DNA from: an uncultured SAR116 cluster alpha proteobacterium
GTDB taxonomy: Bacteria > Pseudomonadota > Alphaproteobacteria > Puniceispirillales > Marisalimonadaceae
Length of the DNA stretch: 64,000 bases
Assembly: GCA_902618025.1 (NCBI GenBank)
Contig: CACMYY010000001.1
Span: forward strand, 186,001-250,000
Direction: 5' to 3'
Shown piece after piece: positions 55,754 through 63,624 of this stretch; within the stretch, counting starts at the first letter, position 1; the number at the start of each line of letters is the position of its first letter. The translations under genes and the position numbers were made by a program. Below the pieces are notes generated by a model that did no database searches, had not been told where the DNA came from, and saw nothing but the letters and a program-made list of their open reading frames with translations.

Positions 55754-57134
55754 ATTGTTCTCTGTATTTTTTTACAACATGCAGAGCATAAAAATTCATT
55801 GCAAGTGTAATTACGATAAGAGTTAAAGCTAATGCAAACGCAGACAATGTTTTTGCAGACTCAAACTCTTGGTCACCAACTAATATAGTAACAATTTGAG
55901 ATGTTACAGTTGTGACAGCTTCTAAAGGATTAGCAGTAAGATTTGCAGCCAAACCTGCAGCCATTACAACTATCATTGTTTCCCCAACAGCTCTAGAAAC
56001 AGCTAGGATAATACTAGCTACAATACCAGGTAAAGCAGCAGGAAGGACAATTTTTATTACAGTTTCGTTTTTAGTTGAACCTAAACCATAACCTGCATCT
56101 CGTAAGGACTGAGGAACAGCATTTATTACATCATCAGATAAAGAGGAAATAAATGGTATAATCATTATCCCCATCACCAATCCTGCTGCTAAAGCTGACT
56201 CAGAAGCTACATCTAATCCAAATATAGAACCTGAGGACCTTAAAAAAGGAGCAACAGTTAGAGCGGCAAAAAAACCATAAACAACTGTGGGTATGCCTGC
56301 CAAAATCTCCAAAAGTGGTTTAAAAAAAACTCTCTCCTTTGATGTGGCGTATTCAGATAAGTAAATTGCACTAAATAACCCAACAGGCACTGAAACACAT
56401 AATGCGATTATTGATATAAGAAAAGTACCAGCAAACAAAGGAATAGCACCATACTGAGACAATCCTTCTTGACCAGAGCCAGCTCTTTCAGCACCTTCAA
56501 ACTGTGGGTTCCATACTGTTCCAAACAAAAATTCATCATACGGTATAAGTGCAAAAAATCTAATAGATTCAAAAACAACAGAAAAAATAATTGCAATAGT
56601 AGTTAATATTGCAATTACTGAACTTACTGCCAGGATTGACATTACGATCTTTTCAACTGCATTTCGTGAACGAAAATTACCACTAATTTTTTTGTAACCC
56701 AAAAAACCTGAAATTAAAGCAGTTGATATACAAATAATTACAGTAATAATTTGAGATTTATGAATCCATGAAATCCAAATTTCTGCTGCATTTGTAACCC
56801 ATTTAGGTGGTGTGCCAAATATCAAACCTTCTACAGAATTATTAATCTGAGCTAAAACAATTGTAAAATTATAATCTTTAGACGCAACTACTTCCTTTGG
56901 TATATATTTTTTGATTAGTTCTGCAAAAATTAAATCATCGCAAATAGTAAATATAAAAAAAATTCCTAAAGCAGGTAATAATGAGACTAAAAGAGAGTAA
57001 ACCCCATAATAATGTGTCAACGAATGAAGATTTTTTTGATTTAATTTAACTAAATTTTTTGCTCGGTTGTTACCAAGAAAAAAGAAAATTAAAGAGATCA
57101 GTAATACACTGCTAAGCAGATAAAAATTAAACAC
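55746..57134 (-). CDS. pstC: Phosphate ABC transporter permease PstC
   Basis: PstC forms the membrane channel with PstA. The 462-residue form is extended at the N terminus by two membrane segments and an additional domain. The core has the EAA-type motif RDAGYGLGSTKNETVIKIVLPAALPG and five or six spans. It is separated from pstS by a 59-base gap containing a hairpin (57155-57182), so its expression can be lower than that of pstS. Confidence 0.95.
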   Translation of the reverse strand: MFNFYLLSSVLLISLIFFFLGNNRAKNLVKLNQKNLHSLTHYYGVYSLLVSLLPALGIFFIFTICDDLIFAELIKKYIPKEVVASKDYNFTIVLAQINNSVEGLIFGTPPKWVTNAAEIWISWIHKSQIITVIICISTALISGFLGYKKISGNFRSRNAVEKIVMSILAVSSVIAILTTIAIIFSVVFESIRFFALIPYDEFLFGTVWNPQFEGAERAGSGQEGLSQYGAIPLFAGTFLISIIALCVSVPVGLFSAIYLSEYATSKERVFFKPLLEILAGIPTVVYGFFAALTVAPFLRSSGSIFGLDVASESALAAGLVMGIMIIPFISSLSDDVINAVPQSLRDAGYGLGSTKNETVIKIVLPAALPGIVASIILAVSRAVGETMIVVMAAGLAANLTANPLEAVTTVTSQIVTILVGDQEFESAKTLSAFALALTLIVITLAMNFYALHVVKKYREQYE

Positions 57135-57154
57135 TCATGATCCTCTTTATTAAT

Positions 57155-57182
57155 AAAGGGCCAGCTCTAAAGCTAGCCCTTT
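57155..57182 (-). terminator. Intercistronic hairpin between pstS and pstC
   Basis: On the transcribed (minus) strand AAAGGGCTAGCT pairs with AGCTGGCCCTTT, with one mismatch, around a four-base loop. It lies 12 bases after the pstS stop codon and is followed by only a short U-poor tract. Such hairpins after a binding-protein gene usually reduce read-through or protect the upstream transcript, giving more binding protein than permease. Confidence 0.7.
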
Positions 57183-57193
57183 AATTATTTAAA

Positions 57194-58231
57194 TTACTTT
57201 TTTAAATCTGCAGCAGTCAAAACTGGTAAGTTTGTCATGGCAGCTTTATATTTAGCTCTTTCTGCCTTAGGCATTGGTATCATACCTGCGTCAGATAATG
57301 CTCCTTCATCGCCCCAATGTTTTGTCCATTCAGCCATATACTCTTTCATACCTGGTACAACACCAATATGTTGATGCTTTACGTAGTAATATAATGCTCT
57401 TGAAACAGAGTAATTATTCCCAGCAATATTTTCAAATGTAGGAGCTGTTTTACTAATAACTGCACCTTGTAATGTATCAGAGTTTTGATCTAAATATGAA
57501 AAACCAAAAATACCATAAGCTGAAGTATCTTCATTTAATTTTTGAACAATAAGATTATCTTGCTCTCCAGCCTCTATAAACACTCCATCTGTTCTCATAG
57601 CACGACATTTTTTACCTTTTTTATCTCCTCTTGCCACAGATGCCGCTTTGGCTTCTTTATCCTTGGCACAATAACCTTTTTGGTTTACCATTTCAGCATA
57701 TGAAGCTCTTGTACCAGAAGTTGTTGGCGGACCATATACTCTTATAGCAATATCTGGAAGATCAGGATTAATATCACTCCATTTTTTATAAGGATTTTTA
57801 ACCCATTTACCATTAACAGGTATCTCAGCAGTTAGAGCTTTACCTAAATCAGCCTTAGAGATGTTTAATGGAATACCTTTCTTTGAGTTAGCAACAACAA
57901 TTCCGTCGTAACCAACCTTAATTTCAGTTAGTTTAACACCATTTTTTTCACAATACGCTAATTCTTTAGATTTCATTCTTGAAGATGCGTTTCCAATATC
58001 AATAAATTTTGTACCAACACCATCACAAACACCTTTTTTGCCAACGGAAGATCCACCTGATTCTACCACTGGAGTTTTGAAGTTAGGATTTTTACCAAGT
58101 TGTTCTGCGATGATTCTAGCAAATGGTAAAACTGTAGAAGATCCAGCAAGACTTAATGTATCTCTAGCCTGAGCAACGCTAGTCACTACTAAACCAGAAA
58201 TAATACCAGCCATAAAAATTGTCTTTTTCAT
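57194..58231 (-). CDS. pstS: Periplasmic phosphate-binding protein PstS
   Basis: PstS binds phosphate for the Pst transporter. The 345-residue protein has a signal peptide (MKKTIFMAGIISGLVVTSVAQA) and PstS-family segments SLAGSSTVLPFARIIAEQLG, VESGGSSVGKKGVCDGVG and the central VRVYGPPTTSGTRASYAEM-like segment (IRVYGPPTTSGTRASY). Two PhoB-box-like repeats lie upstream at 58305-58326 and 58365-58386. It is the first gene of the minus-strand pst operon after phoR. Confidence 0.96.
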   Translation of the reverse strand: MKKTIFMAGIISGLVVTSVAQARDTLSLAGSSTVLPFARIIAEQLGKNPNFKTPVVESGGSSVGKKGVCDGVGTKFIDIGNASSRMKSKELAYCEKNGVKLTEIKVGYDGIVVANSKKGIPLNISKADLGKALTAEIPVNGKWVKNPYKKWSDINPDLPDIAIRVYGPPTTSGTRASYAEMVNQKGYCAKDKEAKAASVARGDKKGKKCRAMRTDGVFIEAGEQDNLIVQKLNEDTSAYGIFGFSYLDQNSDTLQGAVISKTAPTFENIAGNNYSVSRALYYYVKHQHIGVVPGMKEYMAEWTKHWGDEGALSDAGMIPMPKAERAKYKAAMTNLPVLTAADLKK

Positions 58232-58304
58232 TTATTACTCCGTATTAAAGTTAGTTAATTAAACGTTGCTATTTTTCTATTAAATACATTAATGAAATAT
58301 TTCA

Positions 58305-58326
58305 CTTATATTACAGTTTTATTACA
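58305..58326 (-). promoter_or_regulatory. PhoB-box-like direct repeat A upstream of pstS
   Basis: On the minus strand TGTAATAAAAC is followed immediately by TGTAATATAAG, giving two half-sites 11 bases apart, the spacing of PhoB binding repeats (E. coli consensus half-site CTGTCATA with AT-rich spacer). Here the core is TGTAA instead of TGTCA. It is about 75 bases before the pstS start codon, a plausible position for PhoB-dependent activation. Confidence 0.7.
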
Positions 58327-58364
58327 AAATAAGTTATATTCAGCTTAAAATAATAAAAAAATAA

Positions 58365-58386
58365 GATATGTTACAGAATTGTTACA
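58365..58386 (-). promoter_or_regulatory. PhoB-box-like direct repeat B upstream of pstS
   Basis: On the minus strand TGTAACAATTC is followed by TGTAACATATC, again two TGTAA half-sites exactly 11 bases apart. It starts about 12 bases after the phoR stop codon, further upstream than repeat A. Together they suggest cooperative PhoB binding between phoR and pstS. Confidence 0.65.
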
Positions 58387-58396
58387 ATTGTCTAAA

Positions 58397-59440
58397 TTAA
58401 TCTGTGTTAGCAAGTGGAAAAGTCATAGCAAAATGAGTTAATTCTTTAGGTGTACTTTTTATTTCTAAAGTTGCTCTATGCTTAATTAAAATATGTTTTA
58501 CAATAGCAAGACCAAGTCCAGTGCCGCCAAGTTCTCTTGATCTGGCTTTATCAATTCTAAAAAATCTTTCAGTTAATCTATCTAAATATTTTTCTGGAAT
58601 TCCGTCACCTTGGTTTATTACACTTACAATAACCTCATCTTTCCTAAATTGTTCAATGCGAACAAGAATATCAGTTTTTTCATAACCATACTTAATGGCA
58701 TTTTCTAATAAATTCACAAAAACCTGATTAATCTCATCTATATTACCAATTATGAAACATGGATCGTTAGTGTTTTGCCTTAAGTCTTCTAATGTTATAT
58801 TATTATTTTTACTTAAACCTCTCTCTTTAATTGATGAAATTACATATTGAATAGGATTTATTAGAGATATGTTTGTATTTGGTGTGATATGCTCTTCTGT
58901 TTCCACTTTAGATAATGACAAAATATCATCAATTAATCTATTCATTCTTTTAGCTTCTTCATCCATAATATTTAAAAATTTTCTTATGGTGCTTTCATCT
59001 TCTACGTTTCCATTAAGTAGGGTTTCAATAAAACCGACCAAGCTCGTAAGCGGCGACTTTAACTCATGACTAACATTTGCCACAAAGTCTCTTCTAACTT
59101 TTTCAAGATTTCTTTGAAGTGTCATATCTAAAAGTAAAACACCAAATAGATTTTTTTTAATTTTTTTAACTTTTATCAGCAATGATCGCTTTAAAGCATC
59201 ATCTATCTGATAATTAAACTGATCATCAAAAACACCGTTTTCATAGCTAGTATTTAAATTTTTGAGCTCTTCAATATCAACTAAATGATAAATAAACTTA
59301 CCAATTAAGTTTTCACCTAAATATTGTTTTGCAAGATTATTAGAAAATAATATACAACCCAAATCATCACAAAAGAGAAGACCATCTTCAAGAAGTTGAC
59401 TTACATTACTTATATTATTTGGAATAGATTTTTTTTTCAT
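58397..59440 (-). CDS. phoR: Phosphate regulon sensor kinase PhoR, soluble form
   Basis: The 347-residue kinase has a PAS domain (about 10-110), HisKA H-box VSHELKSPLTSLVG with His125, N-box NLLENAIKYG and G-boxes INQGDGIPE and ELGGTGLGLAIV. It lacks the N-terminal transmembrane segments and charged linker of E. coli PhoR (431 residues); no hydrophobic stretch long enough to cross a membrane is visible anywhere. PAS and kinase sequences and the position upstream of pstS identify it as PhoR. Signalling from Pst through PhoU would then be to a cytoplasmic or peripheral kinase. Confidence 0.9.
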   Translation of the reverse strand: MKKKSIPNNISNVSQLLEDGLLFCDDLGCILFSNNLAKQYLGENLIGKFIYHLVDIEELKNLNTSYENGVFDDQFNYQIDDALKRSLLIKVKKIKKNLFGVLLLDMTLQRNLEKVRRDFVANVSHELKSPLTSLVGFIETLLNGNVEDESTIRKFLNIMDEEAKRMNRLIDDILSLSKVETEEHITPNTNISLINPIQYVISSIKERGLSKNNNITLEDLRQNTNDPCFIIGNIDEINQVFVNLLENAIKYGYEKTDILVRIEQFRKDEVIVSVINQGDGIPEKYLDRLTERFFRIDKARSRELGGTGLGLAIVKHILIKHRATLEIKSTPKELTHFAMTFPLANTD

Positions 59441-59470
59441 AATTAAATAATAAGCAAAAATTAATAAATT

Positions 59471-59492
59471 TGTAATATAAGTTTTATAATAA
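59471..59492 (+). promoter_or_regulatory. Candidate PhoB half-site between phoR and the GAPDH/arsJ pair
   Basis: The 11-base sequence TGTAATATAAG is identical to the second half-site of repeat A before pstS. It is followed by TTTTATAATAA, a poor second half-site, and lies 64 bases before the GAPDH start codon. It is suggestive of shared PhoB control but, in such AT-rich DNA, could arise by chance. Confidence 0.35.
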
Positions 59493-59555
59493 GTTATTTA
59501 TATTAATTTTTTATTAAATTTATTAATATTTAAAATTTTTCTAAAAGGTCGAAAA

Positions 59556-60554
59556 ATGGAAACTCTTGCTGTAAACGGTATCGGGAGAATTGGAAAGCTA
59601 GTAGTAAAGTTATTAGTTCAAAATCAATACAACTTAACTCACTTAAATGAAATAAACGGTAACACTAACTCATTAATACATAGCATTAAATTTGATAGTA
59701 TTCATGGAAAATGGCAAGCAAATATTGAAGATGGTAAAGATGAAATAAAGATTAATGGCAAGTCTATAAAAGCAACTTTTGTTGAAAATATTAATGATCT
59801 CAGCTTAGATGATGTAGACATTATGATTGACTGCACAGGTGTATACAAAAGTTCTTCAAAACTTCAAAAATATTTTGACAAAGGTATAAAAAAGGTAATT
59901 GTTTCAGCACCAATAAATGAGGATAATATTGTAAATATTGCTTATGGAGTTAATCATAATATTTATAAGCCAAAAAAACATAATATAATAACAGGGGCAA
60001 GTTGCACGACTAACTGCATAGCCCCAATTATTAAAGTTTTACATGAAAATATTGGTATAAACCATGGTTCTATAACAACTATTCATAATTTAACAAACAG
60101 TCAGACTTTAGTTGATATTCCTCATAATGACCTTAGAAGAGGCAGGTCTGCAATAAATAACTTAATACCTACCACCACAGGTTCAGCTAAAGCTATTTCA
60201 TTAATTTATCCAGAATTAAAAGGAAGATTAAATGGACACGCTGTCAGAGTCCCTATTTTAAATAGTTCTTTAACTGATTGTGTTTTTGAAATGAAATCAT
60301 CAACTAACAAGGATCAAATCAACAACCTGCTTAAATCAGCGAGTGAAACCGAATTAAAAAATATATTAGGATACGAAGAACGCCCATTAGTCTCAACTGA
60401 CTTTATAAATGACCCTAGAAGCTCAGTTATTGATAGCTTATCTACAATGGTTGTAAATGATACACAGGTTAAGATCTATGCTTGGTATGATAATGAATGG
60501 GGTTATGCCAATAGAATGGTTGATATAGTAAATATGGTGATCAAAGCTACTTAA
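59556..60554 (+). CDS. Glyceraldehyde-3-phosphate dehydrogenase (ArsJ-associated type)
   Basis: The 332-residue type I GAPDH has NAD-binding NGIGRIGKLV, the catalytic ASCTTNC (Cys150), His177 in TIHNLTNSQ and WYDNEWGYANRMVD. Because arsJ follows four bases later, this is most likely the dedicated GAPDH that forms unstable 1-arseno-3-phosphoglycerate from arsenate and glyceraldehyde 3-phosphate, for export by ArsJ. A glycolytic role is the alternative. The strong divergent layout with phoR suggests phosphate-linked control. Confidence 0.88.
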   Translation: METLAVNGIGRIGKLVVKLLVQNQYNLTHLNEINGNTNSLIHSIKFDSIHGKWQANIEDGKDEIKINGKSIKATFVENINDLSLDDVDIMIDCTGVYKSSSKLQKYFDKGIKKVIVSAPINEDNIVNIAYGVNHNIYKPKKHNIITGASCTTNCIAPIIKVLHENIGINHGSITTIHNLTNSQTLVDIPHNDLRRGRSAINNLIPTTTGSAKAISLIYPELKGRLNGHAVRVPILNSSLTDCVFEMKSSTNKDQINNLLKSASETELKNILGYEERPLVSTDFINDPRSSVIDSLSTMVVNDTQVKIYAWYDNEWGYANRMVDIVNMVIKAT

Positions 60555-60558
60555 AATA

Positions 60559-61797
60559 ATGATCAAACTTAATAACAATGAAATTTCTTTTGCTCTAATC
60601 ACTCTTGCTTATTGGTTTTTTATGTTAACTGATGGCGCATTGAGAATGTTAGTTTTACTTCATTTTCATGTTCTAGGTTATACACCCCTTCAATTAGCAT
60701 ATTTATTTTTATTATATGAATTTTTAGGCATGATTACCAACCTTGGAGCTGGATGGATAGCTAAAAAATTTGGTCTCAATACTACATTGTTTGCTGGGAT
60801 AATCCTTCAAATATTCTCTTTAATGATTTTAACTCAACTAGATCAAACATGGAGTACTACTTTATCAGTTCTTTTTGTAATGTTTACACAAGGCTTGTCT
60901 GGTATTGCTAAAGATTTAACAAAGATGAGTGCTAAAAGCTCAGTTAAGCTACTCTCCCCTAATAAAAACTCAAAATTATTTAAATGGGTTTCTCTTATGA
61001 CTGGATCCAAGAATGCTGTTAAAGGATTTGGCTTCCTAACAGGAGCTCTTCTTCTCTCTTTTACTAGCTTTGAAACCTCACTTAAAATAATGGCCTTAAT
61101 TCTTGCTTTAATGTTCATACTATTATTAATTAATTTAAAAACTAATATTTCTGAAGTTAATAAAAAGTCAAAGTTTTCAGAAGTTTTTTCTAAAAACAAA
61201 GATATTAATTACCTTAGCCTTGGAAGAGTTTTCCTTTTCGGATCTAGAGATACATGGTTTGTTGTAGGATTGCCTATATTTTTATACTCAGCCTTATCTG
61301 ATGGATCATTGGACGGGAATAAAAAAGCTTTTTTTATTATTGGGGCATTTATGGCGGCGTGGACTATATTTTACGGACTTGTTCAAGCCATTACCCCCAA
61401 AATACTGTCAAAAGATAGGTCCTTCAGCAAACAATCTAAGTTCTGGGCTGAATTTCTAACCGCAATTCCTTTGGTATTAATAAGCTTTAATTATTATTTT
61501 CAAGAATATAGTATTTATAATGTTACATTTTTAATTTTTATGTTTGGATTTGTTTTTGCCATTAATTCATCTATTCATTCTTTTTTAATTTTAAATTATA
61601 CGAATAACAAAAGAGTAACACTTGACGTTGGATTTTATTATATGTCCAATGCTTTTGGCAGATTAATTGGAACACTATTGTCTGGACTTGCCTTCCAATA
61701 TGGAGGTTTCACTCTTTGCCTCTTCATTACTTCAATTTTACTAATGTTAAATAGATTAGTCATTCAAAAACTTAATTTGAAATATATTAAAGTTTGA
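60559..61797 (+). CDS. arsJ: Organoarsenical efflux permease ArsJ
   Basis: The 412-residue major-facilitator protein has about 12 hydrophobic segments and the ArsJ pattern YWFFMLTDGALRMLVLLHF, GLSGIAKDLTKMSAKSS, TGSKNAVKGFGFLTG and SRDTWFVVGLPIFLY. ArsJ exports 1-arseno-3-phosphoglycerate made by the GAPDH immediately upstream, giving arsenate resistance. No arsR, arsC or arsenite efflux gene is adjacent. This family assignment is based on recalled sequence patterns and gene pairing. Confidence 0.88.
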   Translation: MIKLNNNEISFALITLAYWFFMLTDGALRMLVLLHFHVLGYTPLQLAYLFLLYEFLGMITNLGAGWIAKKFGLNTTLFAGIILQIFSLMILTQLDQTWSTTLSVLFVMFTQGLSGIAKDLTKMSAKSSVKLLSPNKNSKLFKWVSLMTGSKNAVKGFGFLTGALLLSFTSFETSLKIMALILALMFILLLINLKTNISEVNKKSKFSEVFSKNKDINYLSLGRVFLFGSRDTWFVVGLPIFLYSALSDGSLDGNKKAFFIIGAFMAAWTIFYGLVQAITPKILSKDRSFSKQSKFWAEFLTAIPLVLISFNYYFQEYSIYNVTFLIFMFGFVFAINSSIHSFLILNYTNNKRVTLDVGFYYMSNAFGRLIGTLLSGLAFQYGGFTLCLFITSILLMLNRLVIQKLNLKYIKV

Positions 61798-61832
61798 TAA
61801 AATTTAAATTTTAAAACTAATTTATAAATGGA

Positions 61833-62483
61833 TTATGGCATAGGTATAACTTGGTCATTTTGCGGTACTTGCCATCCTTTTTGAACAGCTGGCCTATCAA
61901 CCATTTCCTTATACCATCTAGATACATTTGGATAATTATTAATATCTATCTCCTGCCAATCAAATCTTGCCGTCCATGGCCATATAGAAATATCAGCAAT
62001 GCTATATTTATTTCCAGAAATATATTGATGTTTACCTAGTCGATCATCCATTACTCTGTATAATCTTTTGGCTTCCTTAGAATATCTTTCTTCAGCATAA
62101 TTAGATTTTCCTTTATTATATTTTACAAAATGGTGTACCTGACCAAACATAGGACCAACACCTCCCATTTGCCACATAACCCATTCAATAGTTCTAAAAT
62201 ATTCATCAGAATTAGATTTATTTATTAGCATCCCACTTTTATCAGCCAAATACATCAGAATTGCGCCTGATTCAAAGAGTGAATAATTATTATTTTCTTT
62301 GTCAACTATTGCAGGAATTTTATTATTTGGAGAAATTTTTAAAAAATTAGTATGAAATTGATCATCTTTTCCGATGTTTACAGGAAAAACAGTATAATTT
62401 ATTCCTGTTTCTTCTAACATTATTGATATTTTTCTCCCATTTGGAGTAGGCCATGTGTACAAGTCTATCATATTTTTATCCAT
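61833..62483 (-). CDS. yfcG: Glutathione S-transferase family protein, Ure2/YfcG-like
   Basis: The 216-residue protein has a thioredoxin-like N-terminal domain (MIDLYTWPTPNGRKISIMLEE; SPNNKIPAIVD; LFESGAILMYLADKSG) and a helical C-terminal domain (ISGNKYSIADISIWPW). The pattern matches E. coli YfcG, a disulfide-bond reductase that binds glutathione. A later Met (62471) fits the YfcG start better. It follows the quinone oxidoreductase gene by four bases and may be cotranscribed with it. Confidence 0.9.
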   Translation of the reverse strand: MDKNMIDLYTWPTPNGRKISIMLEETGINYTVFPVNIGKDDQFHTNFLKISPNNKIPAIVDKENNNYSLFESGAILMYLADKSGMLINKSNSDEYFRTIEWVMWQMGGVGPMFGQVHHFVKYNKGKSNYAEERYSKEAKRLYRVMDDRLGKHQYISGNKYSIADISIWPWTARFDWQEIDINNYPNVSRWYKEMVDRPAVQKGWQVPQNDQVIPMP

Positions 62484-62487
62484 ATTT

Positions 62488-63471
62488 TTAAAGAGTAATT
62501 ACAATTGCGCCTTTAGTTTTTCTACCTTCAAGTAAATTATGTGCATCAACAATATTTTCTAAAGGCATTCTGTCATGAATAGAAACTTTTAATCTTCCAT
62601 CAGCAATCCTACTATAAAGTTGATAAGATGCATCATTATATTCATTTCTATTTGCTATGTATGTAAACAAAGTTGGCCTAGTTACAAACAAAGAACCTTT
62701 TGCAGAAAGCAATCCTAAATTAAAATCAACAACAGGGCCCGATGATTGTCCAAATAAAGCCCATAAACCTCTGGGCTTCAGACAATCTAAAGATGCAGGA
62801 AAAACTGATTTTGCAACACTGTCATAAACAACATCACATTTTTCATTATTTGTAATGCTCATTACTTCAGCAACAAAATCCTGACTGTTGTAGTCGATTA
62901 CGTGATGATAACCAGCTTTTTTTGCTGCTTCTACTTTTTCAGGGCCACCTGCTGTTCCAATCATAGTGGCACCAATTTCACTGCCCCATTGCCCCATTAA
63001 TTGGCCAACACCTCCAGCAGCTGCATGACAAAGAGCTGTCATACCACTTTCTAACTTAAATGTTAAGTGAAGCAAATAATGTGTCGTTAATCCTTTAAGT
63101 GTACTTGCAACCACTTCATGATCATCTACATCTACTTTAATCTCTACTGCATGCGCAGCATTAATTAATGCATATTCTGCATATGCCCCAACAGGAGTAA
63201 CATAAGATACCTTATCACCCTCTTTGATAAAATTAACATCAGCCCCAACAGAATGAACATGCCCTACCCCCTCTGATCCTGGAACCTTTATCTTTTCTTC
63301 ATTAGGCCAAGGGTATAATCCAGTTCTGAAGTAAGTGTCTAGATAGTTTAAACCGATAGCTTTATTTTTAACAACAATCTGTCCAGGGCTTGGTGTTGGA
63401 ATATCAGCTTCTCTAAGCTTCATGTTTTCTGCAGTACCAAAATCAGTTAATTCTATTACTCTTTGCGTCAT
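62488..63471 (-). CDS. qor: NADPH:quinone oxidoreductase (zeta-crystallin type)
   Basis: The 327-residue medium-chain reductase lacks the structural and catalytic zinc ligands. Visible are the N-terminal GENMKLREADIPTPSPGQIVVKN-like start (MKLREADIPTPSPGQ), IGLNYLDTYFRTGLYP, the GSEGVGHVHSVG loop, and the NADPH motif HAAAGGVGQLMGQW. Enzymes of this type reduce quinones by one electron and are often stress linked. It precedes the GST-like gene and is divergent from the superoxide dismutase, suggesting an oxidative-stress grouping. Confidence 0.92.
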   Translation of the reverse strand: MTQRVIELTDFGTAENMKLREADIPTPSPGQIVVKNKAIGLNYLDTYFRTGLYPWPNEEKIKVPGSEGVGHVHSVGADVNFIKEGDKVSYVTPVGAYAEYALINAAHAVEIKVDVDDHEVVASTLKGLTTHYLLHLTFKLESGMTALCHAAAGGVGQLMGQWGSEIGATMIGTAGGPEKVEAAKKAGYHHVIDYNSQDFVAEVMSITNNEKCDVVYDSVAKSVFPASLDCLKPRGLWALFGQSSGPVVDFNLGLLSAKGSLFVTRPTLFTYIANRNEYNDASYQLYSRIADGRLKVSIHDRMPLENIVDAHNLLEGRKTKGAIVITL

Positions 63472-63624
63472 TGTATTCCCCTAAATTTTTAAAAAATCAC
63501 TATTTTTTATAATGACTTAATTCAAATTAGAATTTATGATGATCAAAATCAATGTTTTATAATTAATTACTTGTAAAACTAACAATTATAATTATTTCTA
63601 TTAAAAACAAATCAGGAGAAATTT

